NCBI RefSeq assembly: GCF_006738645.1
Contig: NZ_AP019700.1
Location: 1,314,001-1,378,000, forward strand
DNA length: 64,000 nucleotides
Direction of reading: 5' to 3'
Source: Stella humosa
Lineage (GTDB): Bacteria; Pseudomonadota; Alphaproteobacteria; ATCC43930; Allostellaceae
Below the pieces are notes generated by a model. That model had not been told where the DNA came from, did no database searches, and saw only the letters and a program-made list of their open reading frames with translations. A program made the position numbers and the translations under genes. Shown here piece after piece: positions 35,581-43,562 of this stretch. How positions within the stretch are numbered: the first letter of the stretch is position 1; each line of letters begins with the position of its first letter.

Positions 35581-36107
35581 CGGCGGGCCTTGCAATCTTG
35601 CAGCCCGCCCCGGCGGACCTGCCGGCGCTGCTGCCCGACCTGGCGGCGATCCTGCTTGCCGCGGTCGAGGACGGGGCCAGCGTCGGCTTCGTGCTGCCGT
35701 TCGCCCAGTCGGAGGCGCTGGCGTTCTGGCAGGGCATGGCGCCGGCGATCGCGGCGGGCGACCGCCTGCTCCTCGTCGCCCATCTCGACGGGCGGCCGGT
35801 CGGCACCGTGCAGCTCGTGCTGGCGATGCCGCCCAACGGCCGCCACCGGGCGGAGATCGCCAAGCTGCTGGTCCACCCGGCCGCGCGCCGCCGCGGCATC
35901 GCGCGCGCCCTGATGCTGGCGGCCGAGGCCGAGGCCCGCCGCCACTGCCGCACGCTGCTGGTGCTCGACACCCGAACGGGCGACGGGGCCGAGGCGCTCT
36001 ATGCCGGCCTCGGCTACGCGCTCGCCGGCAGCGTGCCGGACTACGCCCAGGCGACGGACGGGCGCTTGGCGGCCACCAGCTTCATGTACAAGGTGTTGGT
36101 GGAATAG
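35577..36107 (+). CDS. GNAT-family N-acetyltransferase
   Basis: 176 residues starting at the ATGA overlap with the regulator stop, so the pair is co-transcribed and coupled. The acetyl-CoA-binding motif is AEIAKLLVHPAARRRGIARALMLAAEAEARR (Q/R-x-x-G-x-G/A pattern as RRRGIA), followed by LLVLDTRTGDGAEALYAGLGYALAG, the motif B strand and the YxxLGY signature. The acyl acceptor is unknown. Pairing with a cupin-XRE regulator resembles amine or antibiotic-detoxifying acetyltransferase units. Confidence 0.88.
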   Translation: MTAGLAILQPAPADLPALLPDLAAILLAAVEDGASVGFVLPFAQSEALAFWQGMAPAIAAGDRLLLVAHLDGRPVGTVQLVLAMPPNGRHRAEIAKLLVHPAARRRGIARALMLAAEAEARRHCRTLLVLDTRTGDGAEALYAGLGYALAGSVPDYAQATDGRLAATSFMYKVLVE

Positions 36108-36153
36108 GGGGCAGGCCGGGCTTGCCGGCCGTCGATGTTCCGGATACGTTTCT

Positions 36154-36172
36154 GTTGCGAACCAGTCGCAAC
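36154..36172 (+). promoter_or_regulatory. Inverted repeat upstream of the 36185 methyltransferase
   Basis: GTTGCGA, five bases, TCGCAAC: a perfect 7-5-7 repeat, 12 bases before the start codon and touching the GAGAGG ribosome site. It could be an operator or an RNA hairpin that hides the ribosome site. Confidence 0.4.
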
Positions 36173-36184
36173 GAGAGGTCTCCC

Positions 36185-36871
36185 ATGGCGGACAGCGGCA
36201 CCATTCCCACCTGGCACAAGGACACGATCCGCGAGAACGCGATGGGGCCGGCCCACTCGCCGGTTTGGCGCCACCTCATCGGCCTGGTGCCGGAGCGCGA
36301 CCTGACGGCCCATGCCGTGCTCGATTTCGGCTGCAACCAGGGCGGCTTCCTGCGGATGCTGCACGCCATGCGCCCGTTCCGCTTCGGCCTCGGGGTCGAC
36401 ATCGCGGCGGACTCGGTCGCCCGGGCCGAGGCGCTGAAGGGCGACCTGCCGCTCGAATACGCGCTGACCTCGGCCTTGCCGGACTATCCTGGCCGCTTCG
36501 ACACCGCCTTCAGCCACGAGGTCATCTATCTCGTGCCGGACATTGCCGGGCATGCCCGGGCACTCCACGCGGCGCTGCGGCCGGGCGGCGTCTACTATGC
36601 CGTGACCGGCTGCCACACCGGCAGCCGCCTGTGGCCGAAATGGCGGGACGTCATCGGCGGCATGACCAACGTCCAGGTCCAGGACCGCGCGGTCGACGAC
36701 TATGCCGAGGCCTTCCGCGCCGCCGGCTTCGATGTCGGCTACCGCCGCTTCGGGTTCGAGGGGTTCGTGCCGTTCGCCGGTCCCAGCCCGTACTACGACA
36801 CCGCCGACGACCGGCTCTACTACCTGGCGGAGGCCAAGACGGTGTTCCGGCTGGTCCGCCGCGGGCACTGA
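36185..36871 (+). CDS. Class I SAM-dependent methyltransferase
   Basis: 228 residues from ATG 36185 (GAGAGG upstream). Motif I is VLDFGCNQGGFLRMLHAM; the acidic end of strand 2 is GLGVDIAADSVARAEAL. The post-I strand FDTAFSHEVIYLVPDIAGHARALHAALRPGGVYYAV follows, as in methyltransferase 11/25-type enzymes. The substrate is unknown; it resembles small-molecule methyltransferases rather than rRNA or protein ones. It has its own upstream palindrome and precedes the aldehyde dehydrogenase by 60 bp. Confidence 0.85.
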   Translation: MADSGTIPTWHKDTIRENAMGPAHSPVWRHLIGLVPERDLTAHAVLDFGCNQGGFLRMLHAMRPFRFGLGVDIAADSVARAEALKGDLPLEYALTSALPDYPGRFDTAFSHEVIYLVPDIAGHARALHAALRPGGVYYAVTGCHTGSRLWPKWRDVIGGMTNVQVQDRAVDDYAEAFRAAGFDVGYRRFGFEGFVPFAGPSPYYDTADDRLYYLAEAKTVFRLVRRGH

Positions 36872-36931
36872 CGCTATATCCAGCCGGGCATATCCATTCC
36901 TCTTCCCCACCCGACCCGAGCCCGAAAGGCC

Positions 36932-38371
36932 ATGGAACCCATGCAGAACATCCAGCTCTTCATCGACGGCGTCTGGCGCGACGGTACCGGCGGCGGCGAG
37001 GATATCGTCAACCCCGCCACCGGTGCGGCCATCGGCTCGGTCACCCACGCCTCGCCGGCCGACCTCGACGAGGCGCTGCATGCGGCCAAGCGCGGCTTCG
37101 AGGTGTGGCGCCACACGTCGGCCTACGATCGCTCCGCCATCCTGCGCAAGGCGGCCCAGCTGCTGCGCGAGCGGGCCGACCAGATCGCCCGCGGCATGAC
37201 GACCGAGCAGGGCAAGGTCCTGGCCGAATCCAAGATCGAGGTCATGGTCTCGGCCGACATCATGGACTGGTATGCCGAGGAAGGCCGGCGCGCCTATGGC
37301 CGCATCATCCCCGGCCGCGCGCCCGGTTCCCGCCAGATGGTGCTGCGTGAGCCGGTCGGCGTCGCCGCCGCCTTCACGCCCTGGAACTTCCCGGCGCTGA
37401 CGCCGATGCGCAAGATCGCGGGCGCGCTGGCGGCCGGTTGCTCGCTCGTCATCAAGCCGTCGGAAGAGACGCCGGCCACCTGCGTCGAGATCGCCCGCGC
37501 GCTGGCCGAGGCCGGCCTGCCCAAGGGCGTGCTGAACCTCGTCTTCGGCGTGCCGGCCAAGGTGTCCGAGCAGGTGATCGGCTCGCCCATCGTACGCAAG
37601 ATCTCGTTCACCGGCTCGACCGCCGTGGGCAAGCTGCTGATGGCCCAGGCCGCGCGCGGCGCCAAGCGCTCTACGATGGAGCTGGGCGGCCATTCGCCGG
37701 TCATCGTGTTCGACGACGTCGACGCGGTGAAGGTCGCGACGATGGCGGCCGGCGGCAAGTACCGCAATGCCGGCCAGGTCTGCGTCTCGCCCACCCGCTT
37801 CTTCGTGCATGAGAGCAAGTACAAGTCCTTCGTCGAGACCTTCGCGGCGGTGGCCAAAGGCCTGAAGCTGGGCGACGGCCTGGCGGCCGACACCAAGATG
37901 GGCCCGCTTGCCAATGCGCGCCGCGTCGAGGCCATCGAGGGCTTCGTGCGCGACGCCGTCGATCGTGGCGCCAAGCTCGAGACGGGCGGCCAGCGCCAGG
38001 GCAATACCGGCTTCTTCTTCGAGCCGACCGTGCTGTCCGACGTGCCCGAGGACGCCCGCATCATGAACGAGGAGCCGTTCGGCCCGGTCGCCCCGATCGT
38101 GTCGTTCAAGTCCTTCGACGAGGTGATCGAGCGCGCCAACCGGCTGGACTACGGTCTGGCCGCCTATGCCTTCACGGCGTCCGAGAAGACCGCGACGGCG
38201 GTGGCCGACGCGCTGGAGAGCGGCATGGTCGGCGTCAACAGCCTGGCCGTCTCGACGCCCGAGACGCCGTTCGGCGGCGTCAAGGATTCGGGCCATGGCT
38301 CCGAAGGCGGCAGCGAAGGACTGGACGCCTATCTCAACACCAAGTTCGTGGCCCAGTTCGCCCCGCTCTGA
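36932..38371 (+). CDS. NAD(P)-dependent aldehyde dehydrogenase (succinate-semialdehyde dehydrogenase-like)
   Basis: 479 residues, the normal length for GabD-type enzymes. Catalytic Glu250 lies in STMELGGHSPVIVF and catalytic Cys284 in NAGQVCVSPTRFF. The cofactor motifs are TPWNFPALTP (149-158), IKPSEETP and FTGSTAVGK. The end motif is EPFGPVAPIVSF. It oxidises an aldehyde to its acid in the cytoplasm; succinate semialdehyde or a similar short aldehyde is likely but not proven. ATG 36941 is an alternative start. A hairpin terminator follows. Confidence 0.92.
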   Translation: MEPMQNIQLFIDGVWRDGTGGGEDIVNPATGAAIGSVTHASPADLDEALHAAKRGFEVWRHTSAYDRSAILRKAAQLLRERADQIARGMTTEQGKVLAESKIEVMVSADIMDWYAEEGRRAYGRIIPGRAPGSRQMVLREPVGVAAAFTPWNFPALTPMRKIAGALAAGCSLVIKPSEETPATCVEIARALAEAGLPKGVLNLVFGVPAKVSEQVIGSPIVRKISFTGSTAVGKLLMAQAARGAKRSTMELGGHSPVIVFDDVDAVKVATMAAGGKYRNAGQVCVSPTRFFVHESKYKSFVETFAAVAKGLKLGDGLAADTKMGPLANARRVEAIEGFVRDAVDRGAKLETGGQRQGNTGFFFEPTVLSDVPEDARIMNEEPFGPVAPIVSFKSFDEVIERANRLDYGLAAYAFTASEKTATAVADALESGMVGVNSLAVSTPETPFGGVKDSGHGSEGGSEGLDAYLNTKFVAQFAPL

Positions 38372-38394
38372 GACTATTCTGATAAGACGCGACC

Positions 38395-38424
38395 GCCGCC
38401 GCCGGGGATCTTCTCGGCGGCGGC
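38395..38424 (+). terminator. Terminator after the aldehyde dehydrogenase
   Basis: GCCGCCGCCG and CGGCGGCGGC form a perfect 10-bp stem with a 10-base loop, then TTCCGCTTTCT. It lies 24 bases past the stop and separates this gene from the ligase pair. Confidence 0.6.
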
Positions 38425-38460
38425 TTCCGCTTTCTCCCGCGGCCTGCTACGCAGCAGTCC

Positions 38461-39930
38461 GTGGCCAACTATCTTGAAGGCATTCTCGACCATGCCGCGC
38501 GGCGGCCCCGGGCGCCGGCGCTGATCCTGCCGGATCGCACCATCGACTTCGCGGGCCTCGCCCGGTCGATGGCGGGGGTATCGATCGGGCTGGCCGCCCA
38601 CGGCCTCCCGCCCGGCGCCGTGGTCGCCATCGCCACCCGCTCACCGGCCGCCACCTTCCGCGCGATCCTCGGCACGATCCTGGGCGGCCATGTCGCCATG
38701 CCGCTCGATCTCAAGGCCGGCCCGGCCGCGCTGTTCGAGATCGCGGCGCGGACGGGCGCCAGTGCCGCGCTGGTGGAGGGGCAGGGCGGCACTCTGGCCG
38801 GCCGGCCGGCGATCGACCTCGACAGCCTGCCCGCGTCCGGCGATGCCGAGGCCTGCCGCCATCCGGGCGGCGCGCATCTGGCGCAGGTCACGATCACATC
38901 GGGCACCACCGGCCCGTCCAAGGCCGCACCCGCCACCCATGCCCAGATGCTGGAGCGCACGCGATCGCTGGAAGGCCTGCTGGCCCTTGGCCCCGACGAT
39001 CGCTTCCTGCCCGTCATCGACCTGTCCTTCGGCCTGAGCCGGCATGCCGCCATCCGCATGCTGGATGTCGGGGGCGCGGTCGTCCTGCATCCTCTGCCGG
39101 GTTCGGCGGCGGACCTGATGGCGCTGCTGCGCGACCAGCGGGTGACCTACATGGCGATCACGCCCGGCCATGCGCATGTGATGCTGGAGGCTGTGGAGGC
39201 TCTAGGGCCGGGCGACGGGCCGGCCTTGCCCGGCGTGCGCGTGCTGTCCATCAGCGGCGCCCATGTTCCGGCGGACATGCGGGCCGAGATCCGCCGTCGC
39301 CTGACGCCGGGCCTGCATGTGAGCTATGGCAGCAACGAGACCGGCCACGTCGCCCATGCCGGCCCCGCGGAACTGGACCGGGCGCCCGACACCGTCGGCC
39401 GTCCCCTGCCGGGAATCGCGGTCGAGGTCGTCGACGACCGCGGTCGCCCGCTGCCCGCCGGGACGATCGGGGAGATCCGCGTCCGCAGCCGGCAGATCTC
39501 CCAGGCCTATCTGGGCGATGCCGCGGCGACCGCGCGCGGCTTCCGGGCGGATGGCTTCCACATGGGCGACACCGGGCACTTCGATGCGGGCGGACACCTG
39601 TTCCTGACTGGACGGGTCGACGACCGCATCAATGTCGGCGGCCAGAAGGTCTATCCGTTCGAGGTGGAGGCGGTCCTGCGGTCGCATCCCGCGGTGGCCG
39701 ATGCCGTGGTCTTCGGCATGCCGGCGCCGCGGTACAGCGAGATCGTCGTGGCCGTCGTCGTGCTGCGGGGGGACGTGGCGGTGGCGGACCTGCACGCCTA
39801 CTGCCGCGGCCGGCTGCCGCGCGCCAAGGTGCCGCGCCGGATATTCAAGTTCGCCGAACTGCCGCGCAACGAGACCGGGAAGGTGATGGTGCGGGCCCTG
39901 CGCGACCGCCTTGCCCTGCCCGGGGGATGA
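38461..39930 (+). CDS. Stand-alone AMP-forming acyl/aryl ligase (ANL superfamily), copy 1
   Basis: 489 residues from GTG 38461; ribosome site weak. Adenylation motifs are complete: ITSGTTGPSKAAPATHAQ (ATP loop), ISGAHVPADM, HVSYGSNETGHVA, GFHMGDTGHFD plus GRVDDRINVGGQKVYPFEVE (hinge), and the catalytic lysine in PRNETGKVM near the end. No carrier or condensation domain is attached. Such enzymes make acyl-AMP and then an acyl-CoA or acyl-carrier thioester. The adjacent gene is a paralogue, 15 bp downstream, which suggests a two-substrate pathway or a heteromeric unit. Confidence 0.85.
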   Translation: MANYLEGILDHAARRPRAPALILPDRTIDFAGLARSMAGVSIGLAAHGLPPGAVVAIATRSPAATFRAILGTILGGHVAMPLDLKAGPAALFEIAARTGASAALVEGQGGTLAGRPAIDLDSLPASGDAEACRHPGGAHLAQVTITSGTTGPSKAAPATHAQMLERTRSLEGLLALGPDDRFLPVIDLSFGLSRHAAIRMLDVGGAVVLHPLPGSAADLMALLRDQRVTYMAITPGHAHVMLEAVEALGPGDGPALPGVRVLSISGAHVPADMRAEIRRRLTPGLHVSYGSNETGHVAHAGPAELDRAPDTVGRPLPGIAVEVVDDRGRPLPAGTIGEIRVRSRQISQAYLGDAAATARGFRADGFHMGDTGHFDAGGHLFLTGRVDDRINVGGQKVYPFEVEAVLRSHPAVADAVVFGMPAPRYSEIVVAVVVLRGDVAVADLHAYCRGRLPRAKVPRRIFKFAELPRNETGKVMVRALRDRLALPGG

Positions 39931-39945
39931 GGGAGGGCTGGGGTC

Positions 39946-41448
39946 GTGCCTGACGAGAAGCGGTCCTTGGAAAATCTGGTCGATCCGATCCTGGCGCTGG
40001 CGGCGGCCGGCCCCGACCGCCCGGCGATCGAGACGGAAGTCGAGACCTTGTCCTATGCCGGGCTGGTGGATCGGATGGCGGCATTCGCCGCCGGCCTGGC
40101 CGCGGCGGGGCTGGTGCCGGGCGACGTCGTGGCGCTGGCGATCCGCGAGCCGGCAGCGATGCTGGTCGCCCTCAGCGGGGCGATGCTGGGGGGCTTCGCG
40201 CCGATCCAGCTCGATCCCGACAGCCCGGCCGGGGAAGCCAACCGCCTGTTCGACCTGGCCCAGGCCGGCCTGCTGGTGGGCGACTGGCCGGGCGGGGACC
40301 GGGCCCGGCCGGCCACCCCGTTCGCCCAGGTGCTGGCGGCGGGTGCGGGGGCCGTCGCGGCCGACATGCGCCAGCCGGGCGGCGAGCGGCCGGCCCAGAT
40401 CAACCTGTCGTCCGGCACCACCGGCCTGCGCAAGGCGGTGCCGATCGCCCATGCCCAGCAGCTCGGCCGCTCGCGCGGCGTCATCGGTGCCCTGGGGCAG
40501 GGGCCGGGTGACCGCCACCTGCCGCTGTTGCAGCTCCACTTCGCCTTCGGCCGCCAGGCGGCGATGCGCGTCCTGCTGTCGGGCGGCACGGTGGTGGCGC
40601 TGCGGCTGCCGACCGACATCGCGGGCTTCGTGCGGTTGGTCGAGCGGCACGCGATCACCCACCTGGAGGCGACGCCCGGCCACCTGCGCTACCTGCTGGA
40701 CGGGATCGCGCCGGACGGGCCGCTGCTGCTGCCCGGCATACGCTGCCTGGCGGTGTCGACCGCGATGCTGCGCGTGGGCGAACGCAAGACGGTGCGCCGC
40801 CGCCTGACCCCTAACCTCTACATCACCTATGGCAGCAACGAGATGGGGGTCAGCGCCTGTGCCCGGCCCGAAGACCTCGACCGGGCCCTGGCGACGATCG
40901 GGCGGGCGATGCCGGGATGCGAGATCGCCATCTTCGACGAGACCGGCCTGGAGGTGCCGGCGGGGGCCGTCGGCGAAATCCGCGTGCGTACCGCCAATGC
41001 CGCCACCCGCTACCTCGGCGACGCGGCCGCCAGCGACCGCAGCTTCCGCGAGGGCTGGTTCCGGACGGGCGATGCCGGCCGCTTCGATGGCGACGGCCTG
41101 CTGTTCCTGACCGGGCGCCTCGACGACCGGATCAACTTCGGCGGCGTGAAGATCTATCCCGTCGAGATCGAGGACGTGCTGCGCGAGCATGCCGGCGTGG
41201 CCGACGTGGCGGTCGTGGCCCTCCCCTCGGTGCGCTCCCAGCAGATGCCGGCGGCAGCGATCATCGGCCGCGGCGCGGTCGACGTGGCGGCCCTGAAGGA
41301 TCATTGCCGGGCCCGCCTGGGCCCCCGGCGCAGCCCGCAGCATATCGTCCTCGTCGAGGCCTTTCCGCTGACGGGCACCGGCAAGGTCGATGGCCCGGCC
41401 CTGCGCCAACTGTTGACGGAACGGATCAACGGCCCGGGCGGGGCCTGA
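39946..41448 (+). CDS. Stand-alone AMP-forming acyl/aryl ligase (ANL superfamily), copy 2
   Basis: 500 residues from GTG 39946 (GAGGG upstream). Motifs are LSSGTTGLRKAVPIAHAQQ, YITYGSNEMGVSA, GWFRTGDAGRFD with GRLDDRINFGGVKIYPVEIE, and the lysine in PLTGTGKVD. The invariant E of the usual Y-G-x-T/S-E motif is kept as SNE. It is clearly homologous to copy 1 throughout (RRRLTPNLYITYGSNE against RRRLTPGLHVSYGSNE) but divergent, so probably specific for another acid. It is convergent with the ATP-grasp-like gene, 30 bp apart. Confidence 0.85.
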   Translation: MPDEKRSLENLVDPILALAAAGPDRPAIETEVETLSYAGLVDRMAAFAAGLAAAGLVPGDVVALAIREPAAMLVALSGAMLGGFAPIQLDPDSPAGEANRLFDLAQAGLLVGDWPGGDRARPATPFAQVLAAGAGAVAADMRQPGGERPAQINLSSGTTGLRKAVPIAHAQQLGRSRGVIGALGQGPGDRHLPLLQLHFAFGRQAAMRVLLSGGTVVALRLPTDIAGFVRLVERHAITHLEATPGHLRYLLDGIAPDGPLLLPGIRCLAVSTAMLRVGERKTVRRRLTPNLYITYGSNEMGVSACARPEDLDRALATIGRAMPGCEIAIFDETGLEVPAGAVGEIRVRTANAATRYLGDAAASDRSFREGWFRTGDAGRFDGDGLLFLTGRLDDRINFGGVKIYPVEIEDVLREHAGVADVAVVALPSVRSQQMPAAAIIGRGAVDVAALKDHCRARLGPRRSPQHIVLVEAFPLTGTGKVDGPALRQLLTERINGPGGA

Positions 41449-41478
41449 CGGCGTGACCACGGGCCGGCCGGCCCGCGG

Positions 41479-42369
41479 TCAGGCCCCGTCGAGCGCCTCG
41501 AAGGCGGTGGCGATCTGGGGGAACAGGCGCTGGGCCACCGGCGCGCGATCGGGCCGCAGGCTGGCGGGGCTGGCGATCAGCGGGTTGGTGTTGATCTCCC
41601 AGACGATGAAACGGCCGTCCGGGCGTACGCTGAAGTCGATCCGGCCATAGTCGATCCGCGCCAGCTCGAAGATGCGGCGGATGTCGGCCTCCCACGGGTT
41701 GTCGTCGAGGAAGCGCAGCTCGCGCGCGCGTTCTTCGGGCCAGTCCAGGTCGGCATCCTTCACCGACCAGCCGCGGCTGGTGTCCATGTGGCCGGGGACG
41801 ATGGCCTCGCCGATGCGGAAGGCGCCGTACTTGCGATAAAGGCCCAGCGAATCGGCCGTGTCCGAGAACTCGACGATGATGGCCTTCTGCCGCGGCCAGC
41901 CGCGCTCGTGCAGTTCGCCGATCGCATGGCGCAGGTCCGGGGCGTCGCCGATGAGGGCGCTGACCGGGCCGGAGTGGTTGTCGTCGCGCCGCAGGAAGAC
42001 CGGATAGCGGCGCGGCAGGCGCCGGTCGGTAACGCGGCAGACGTCGAAGTCGTTCATGCCGCGGTCATGGAGCACGCGCAGCATCTCGTAGCGCCGCAGG
42101 CCGCGGGTGGGATGGTTCAACAGGCGGCAGCCGGCGGCTTCCAGGTGCCGCCACAGGCCGGCCGCGCGCGTCGCCAGCGGCGGCAGCAGCCGCTCCAGGT
42201 CCGAGAAGATCCACGTCGCCGGCACCATCCCGGCCAGCCCGGCCGTGCCGGCGCCCAGGATGTCGACATAGGTGCGATGGACGATGCGGCCGGCCTGATG
42301 GGCGCCCGGCCCCTCGAGATAGTCGCCGATCGTATAGGCATGGTCGGTCGTGGACAGATAGACGATCAC
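41479..42369 (-). CDS. ATP-grasp-like protein of unknown substrate
   Basis: 296 residues from GTG 42369, chosen because GGGGAG lies upstream and the protein then begins VIVYLSTTDHAYTIGDYLEG, a typical first strand. The end motif RIDYGRIDFSVRPDGRFIVWEINTNP is the metal- and ATP-binding finish of the ATP-grasp fold, and PVFLRRDDNHSGP looks like the nucleotide-binding lysine/arginine strand. Middle residues (HERGWPRQKAIIVEFSD) fit a shortened grasp domain. It would couple ATP to ligation of a carboxylate. It converges with two AMP-forming ligases, so all three may belong to one amide-forming route; that is inference. Confidence 0.65.
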   Translation of the reverse strand: MIVYLSTTDHAYTIGDYLEGPGAHQAGRIVHRTYVDILGAGTAGLAGMVPATWIFSDLERLLPPLATRAAGLWRHLEAAGCRLLNHPTRGLRRYEMLRVLHDRGMNDFDVCRVTDRRLPRRYPVFLRRDDNHSGPVSALIGDAPDLRHAIGELHERGWPRQKAIIVEFSDTADSLGLYRKYGAFRIGEAIVPGHMDTSRGWSVKDADLDWPEERARELRFLDDNPWEADIRRIFELARIDYGRIDFSVRPDGRFIVWEINTNPLIASPASLRPDRAPVAQRLFPQIATAFEALDGA

Positions 42370-42439
42370 CGAAGATGCTCCCCGCGCGCGATGCGACCCG
42401 GTGCCGGCCCGCCATGCATAGCGCAAATCGCGGCCGCCG

Positions 42440-42484
42440 CCCCACGCGCAGTTGCCCCACGCGCGGTTGCCTCACGCGCAGTTG
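42440..42484. repeat. Three tandem copies of a 15-bp repeat
   Basis: The unit is CC(C/T)CACGCGC(A/G)GTTG, at 42440-42454, 42455-42469 and 42470-42484, with one to two differences per copy. It lies about 70-115 bases upstream of the ATP-grasp-like start. It could be an array of protein-binding sites. Confidence 0.7.
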
Positions 42485-42494
42485 AACAGGCGCC

Positions 42495-42674
42495 GCCTTG
42501 GTCGGTGCCGGCCCATCCCCATCTCTGGTAGCGAGAGGGCCGGCGCCCCACAAGGCAGCCGCCCTTCAGGCTCCGATGTCGGGGATCATGCGGCGGACGT
42601 CCCTCCCGTCCGCCATGCCGGCCCTGCCGGAGCCGGTGGGCCGGGGCGAGAGTCCCGGCCCACTTTCTTTTGGC
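42495..42674 (+). ncRNA. Candidate structured small RNA with intrinsic terminator
   Basis: Three nested helices are visible. Helix 1 is GCCTTG (42495-42500)/CAAGGC (42551-42556) enclosing GGTGCCGGCCC (42504-42514)/GGGCCGGCGCC (42537-42547), with a small TCTC/GAGA tip. Helix 2 is GGCTCCG (42569-42575)/CGGAGCC (42629-42635) enclosing GGCGGACG/CGTCCGCC (42592-42599/42608-42615). Helix 3 is the terminator. The plus-strand orientation is set by the U-rich tail. No upstream plus-strand gene exists that this could end. It matches no RNA family I recognise. It may be a trans-acting small RNA or a leader that stops before bfd. Confidence 0.4.
42637..42674 (+). terminator. Intrinsic terminator of the candidate small RNA
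   Basis: GTGGGCCGGG and CCCGGCCCAC form a perfect 10-bp stem with an 8-base loop, followed at once by TTTCTTTT. This is the cleanest rho-independent terminator in the window. Confidence 0.65.
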
Positions 42675-42765
42675 ATCAGCCCGGCCTTTGGCATCCGCCC
42701 GGCACCGCCAGCAGGAATCGCTCGCATTCGCACTTGATCTTGCCCAGGCGTCCGCGTAATATCTT

Positions 42766-42782
42766 CTGCGAATGGTTCGCAG
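42766..42782 (+). promoter_or_regulatory. Palindrome before bfd, iron-regulator-like
   Basis: CTGCGAA-TGG-TTCGCAG is a perfect 7-3-7 repeat ending 12 bases before the bfd ATG. TGCGAAT...TTCGCA is reminiscent of alphaproteobacterial Fur-type sites, and bfd genes are commonly iron-repressed. The regulator (Fur, Irr or RirA) cannot be named from this alone. Confidence 0.45.
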
Positions 42783-42794
42783 TTGCTGGGTGTC

Positions 42795-42986
42795 ATGATC
42801 GTTTGCAGTTGCCGCGTCATCTCCGATCGCGAAATCCGCGCCGCCGCGGCGGCCGGTGCCCGGCGATGTGGGGAAGTGTTCCGCCGCTGCGGGAATGCTC
42901 CGCAATGCGGCACCTGCCTTCCCACGATCCGCGAGATGCTGGCCTCTGCCTGCGCCGACCGGCCGATGCTGGCCGGCGCCGACTAG
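42795..42986 (+). CDS. bfd: Bacterioferritin-associated ferredoxin, [2Fe-2S]
   Basis: 63 residues from ATG 42795 (MIVCSCRVISDREIRAAAAAGA...). Cysteines C4-x-C6 and the later CGTC pair (QCGTCLPTI) are the four ligands of the Bfd-type [2Fe-2S] cluster. Length and spacing match the E. coli protein of about 64 residues. Bfd docks on bacterioferritin and passes electrons to the core so that stored iron is released. The bfr gene ends 4 bp away on the opposite strand. A TTG 12 bases upstream is a possible but less likely start. Confidence 0.9.
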   Translation: MIVCSCRVISDREIRAAAAAGARRCGEVFRRCGNAPQCGTCLPTIREMLASACADRPMLAGAD

Positions 42987-42990
42987 GGGA

Positions 42991-43470
42991 TCAGGCGGAA
43001 TGATCCCCCATCTGGCTCTGCAGGTAGTTGGGCAGGCCGACCTTCTCGACCAGGCCAAGCTCGGTCTCGAGGAAGTCGATATGCTCCTCGGTGTCCTCGA
43101 GGATCGCCACGACGATCTCACGCGAGACATAGTCCTGCACCCGCTCGCAGTGGGCGACGGCGGCCAGCACGTCGCGCCGGGCGGTGCTCTCCAGCCGCAG
43201 GTCGGATTCGAGGCACTCGACCACGTTCTCGCCGATCAGCAGCTTGCCCAGATCCTGCAGGTTGGGGTGGCCGTCGATCATCAGGATGCGCTGGATCAGC
43301 CGGTCGGCATGGCGCATCTCGCCGATGGATTCCTCGTAGACTTTCTTCCCCAGCCGCTCGAAGCCCCAATGCTTCAGGGTGCGGGCATGCAGGAAGTACT
43401 GGTTGATCGCCGTCAGTTCGTTCTTGAGCAGGCGATTGAGGTGGACGATGACCTCGGCGTCAGTCTTCAC
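42991..43470 (-). CDS. bfr: Bacterioferritin
   Basis: 159 residues from GTG 43470 with AAGGAGA upstream, giving the usual start VKTDAEVIVHLNRLLKNELTAINQYFLHAR. The ferroxidase residues (ELTAINQYF, ESIGEMRHADR, ATARRDVLAAVAHCE, DTEEHIDFLE) are all in place. The haem-ligating methionine sits in GEMRHAD, matching Met52 of E. coli Bfr. It forms a 24-subunit iron store in the cytoplasm. It is convergent with bfd. An upstream open stretch to 43563 has no ribosome site and is not counted. Confidence 0.95.
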   Translation of the reverse strand: MKTDAEVIVHLNRLLKNELTAINQYFLHARTLKHWGFERLGKKVYEESIGEMRHADRLIQRILMIDGHPNLQDLGKLLIGENVVECLESDLRLESTARRDVLAAVAHCERVQDYVSREIVVAILEDTEEHIDFLETELGLVEKVGLPNYLQSQMGDHSA

Positions 43471-43562
43471 GATGCCGTCTCCTTGAAAGCTGGTGGCGCC
43501 CACGCGGCCGGGCGCGCCGATGACTGGAACATACGCCGCGGCGGCGGATTCTGTCCTCTGCA

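Larger units (their letters stand above)
42370..42794. other. 425-bp divergent gap between the ATP-grasp-like gene and bfd
   Basis: No protein gene is supported here. It contains, left to right, three copies of a 15-bp repeat (42440-42484), a chain of stem-loops ending in a U-rich terminator (42495-42674), and a palindrome just before bfd (42766-42782). The open frames across it run through the terminator hairpin and have no ribosome site. Confidence 0.6.

Noticed and set aside
42370-42495. Thiamine, cobalamin or Moco riboswitch before the ATP-grasp-like gene
   Set aside because: No consensus core of any of these was recognised, and the helices with a terminator point to the plus strand, away from that gene.
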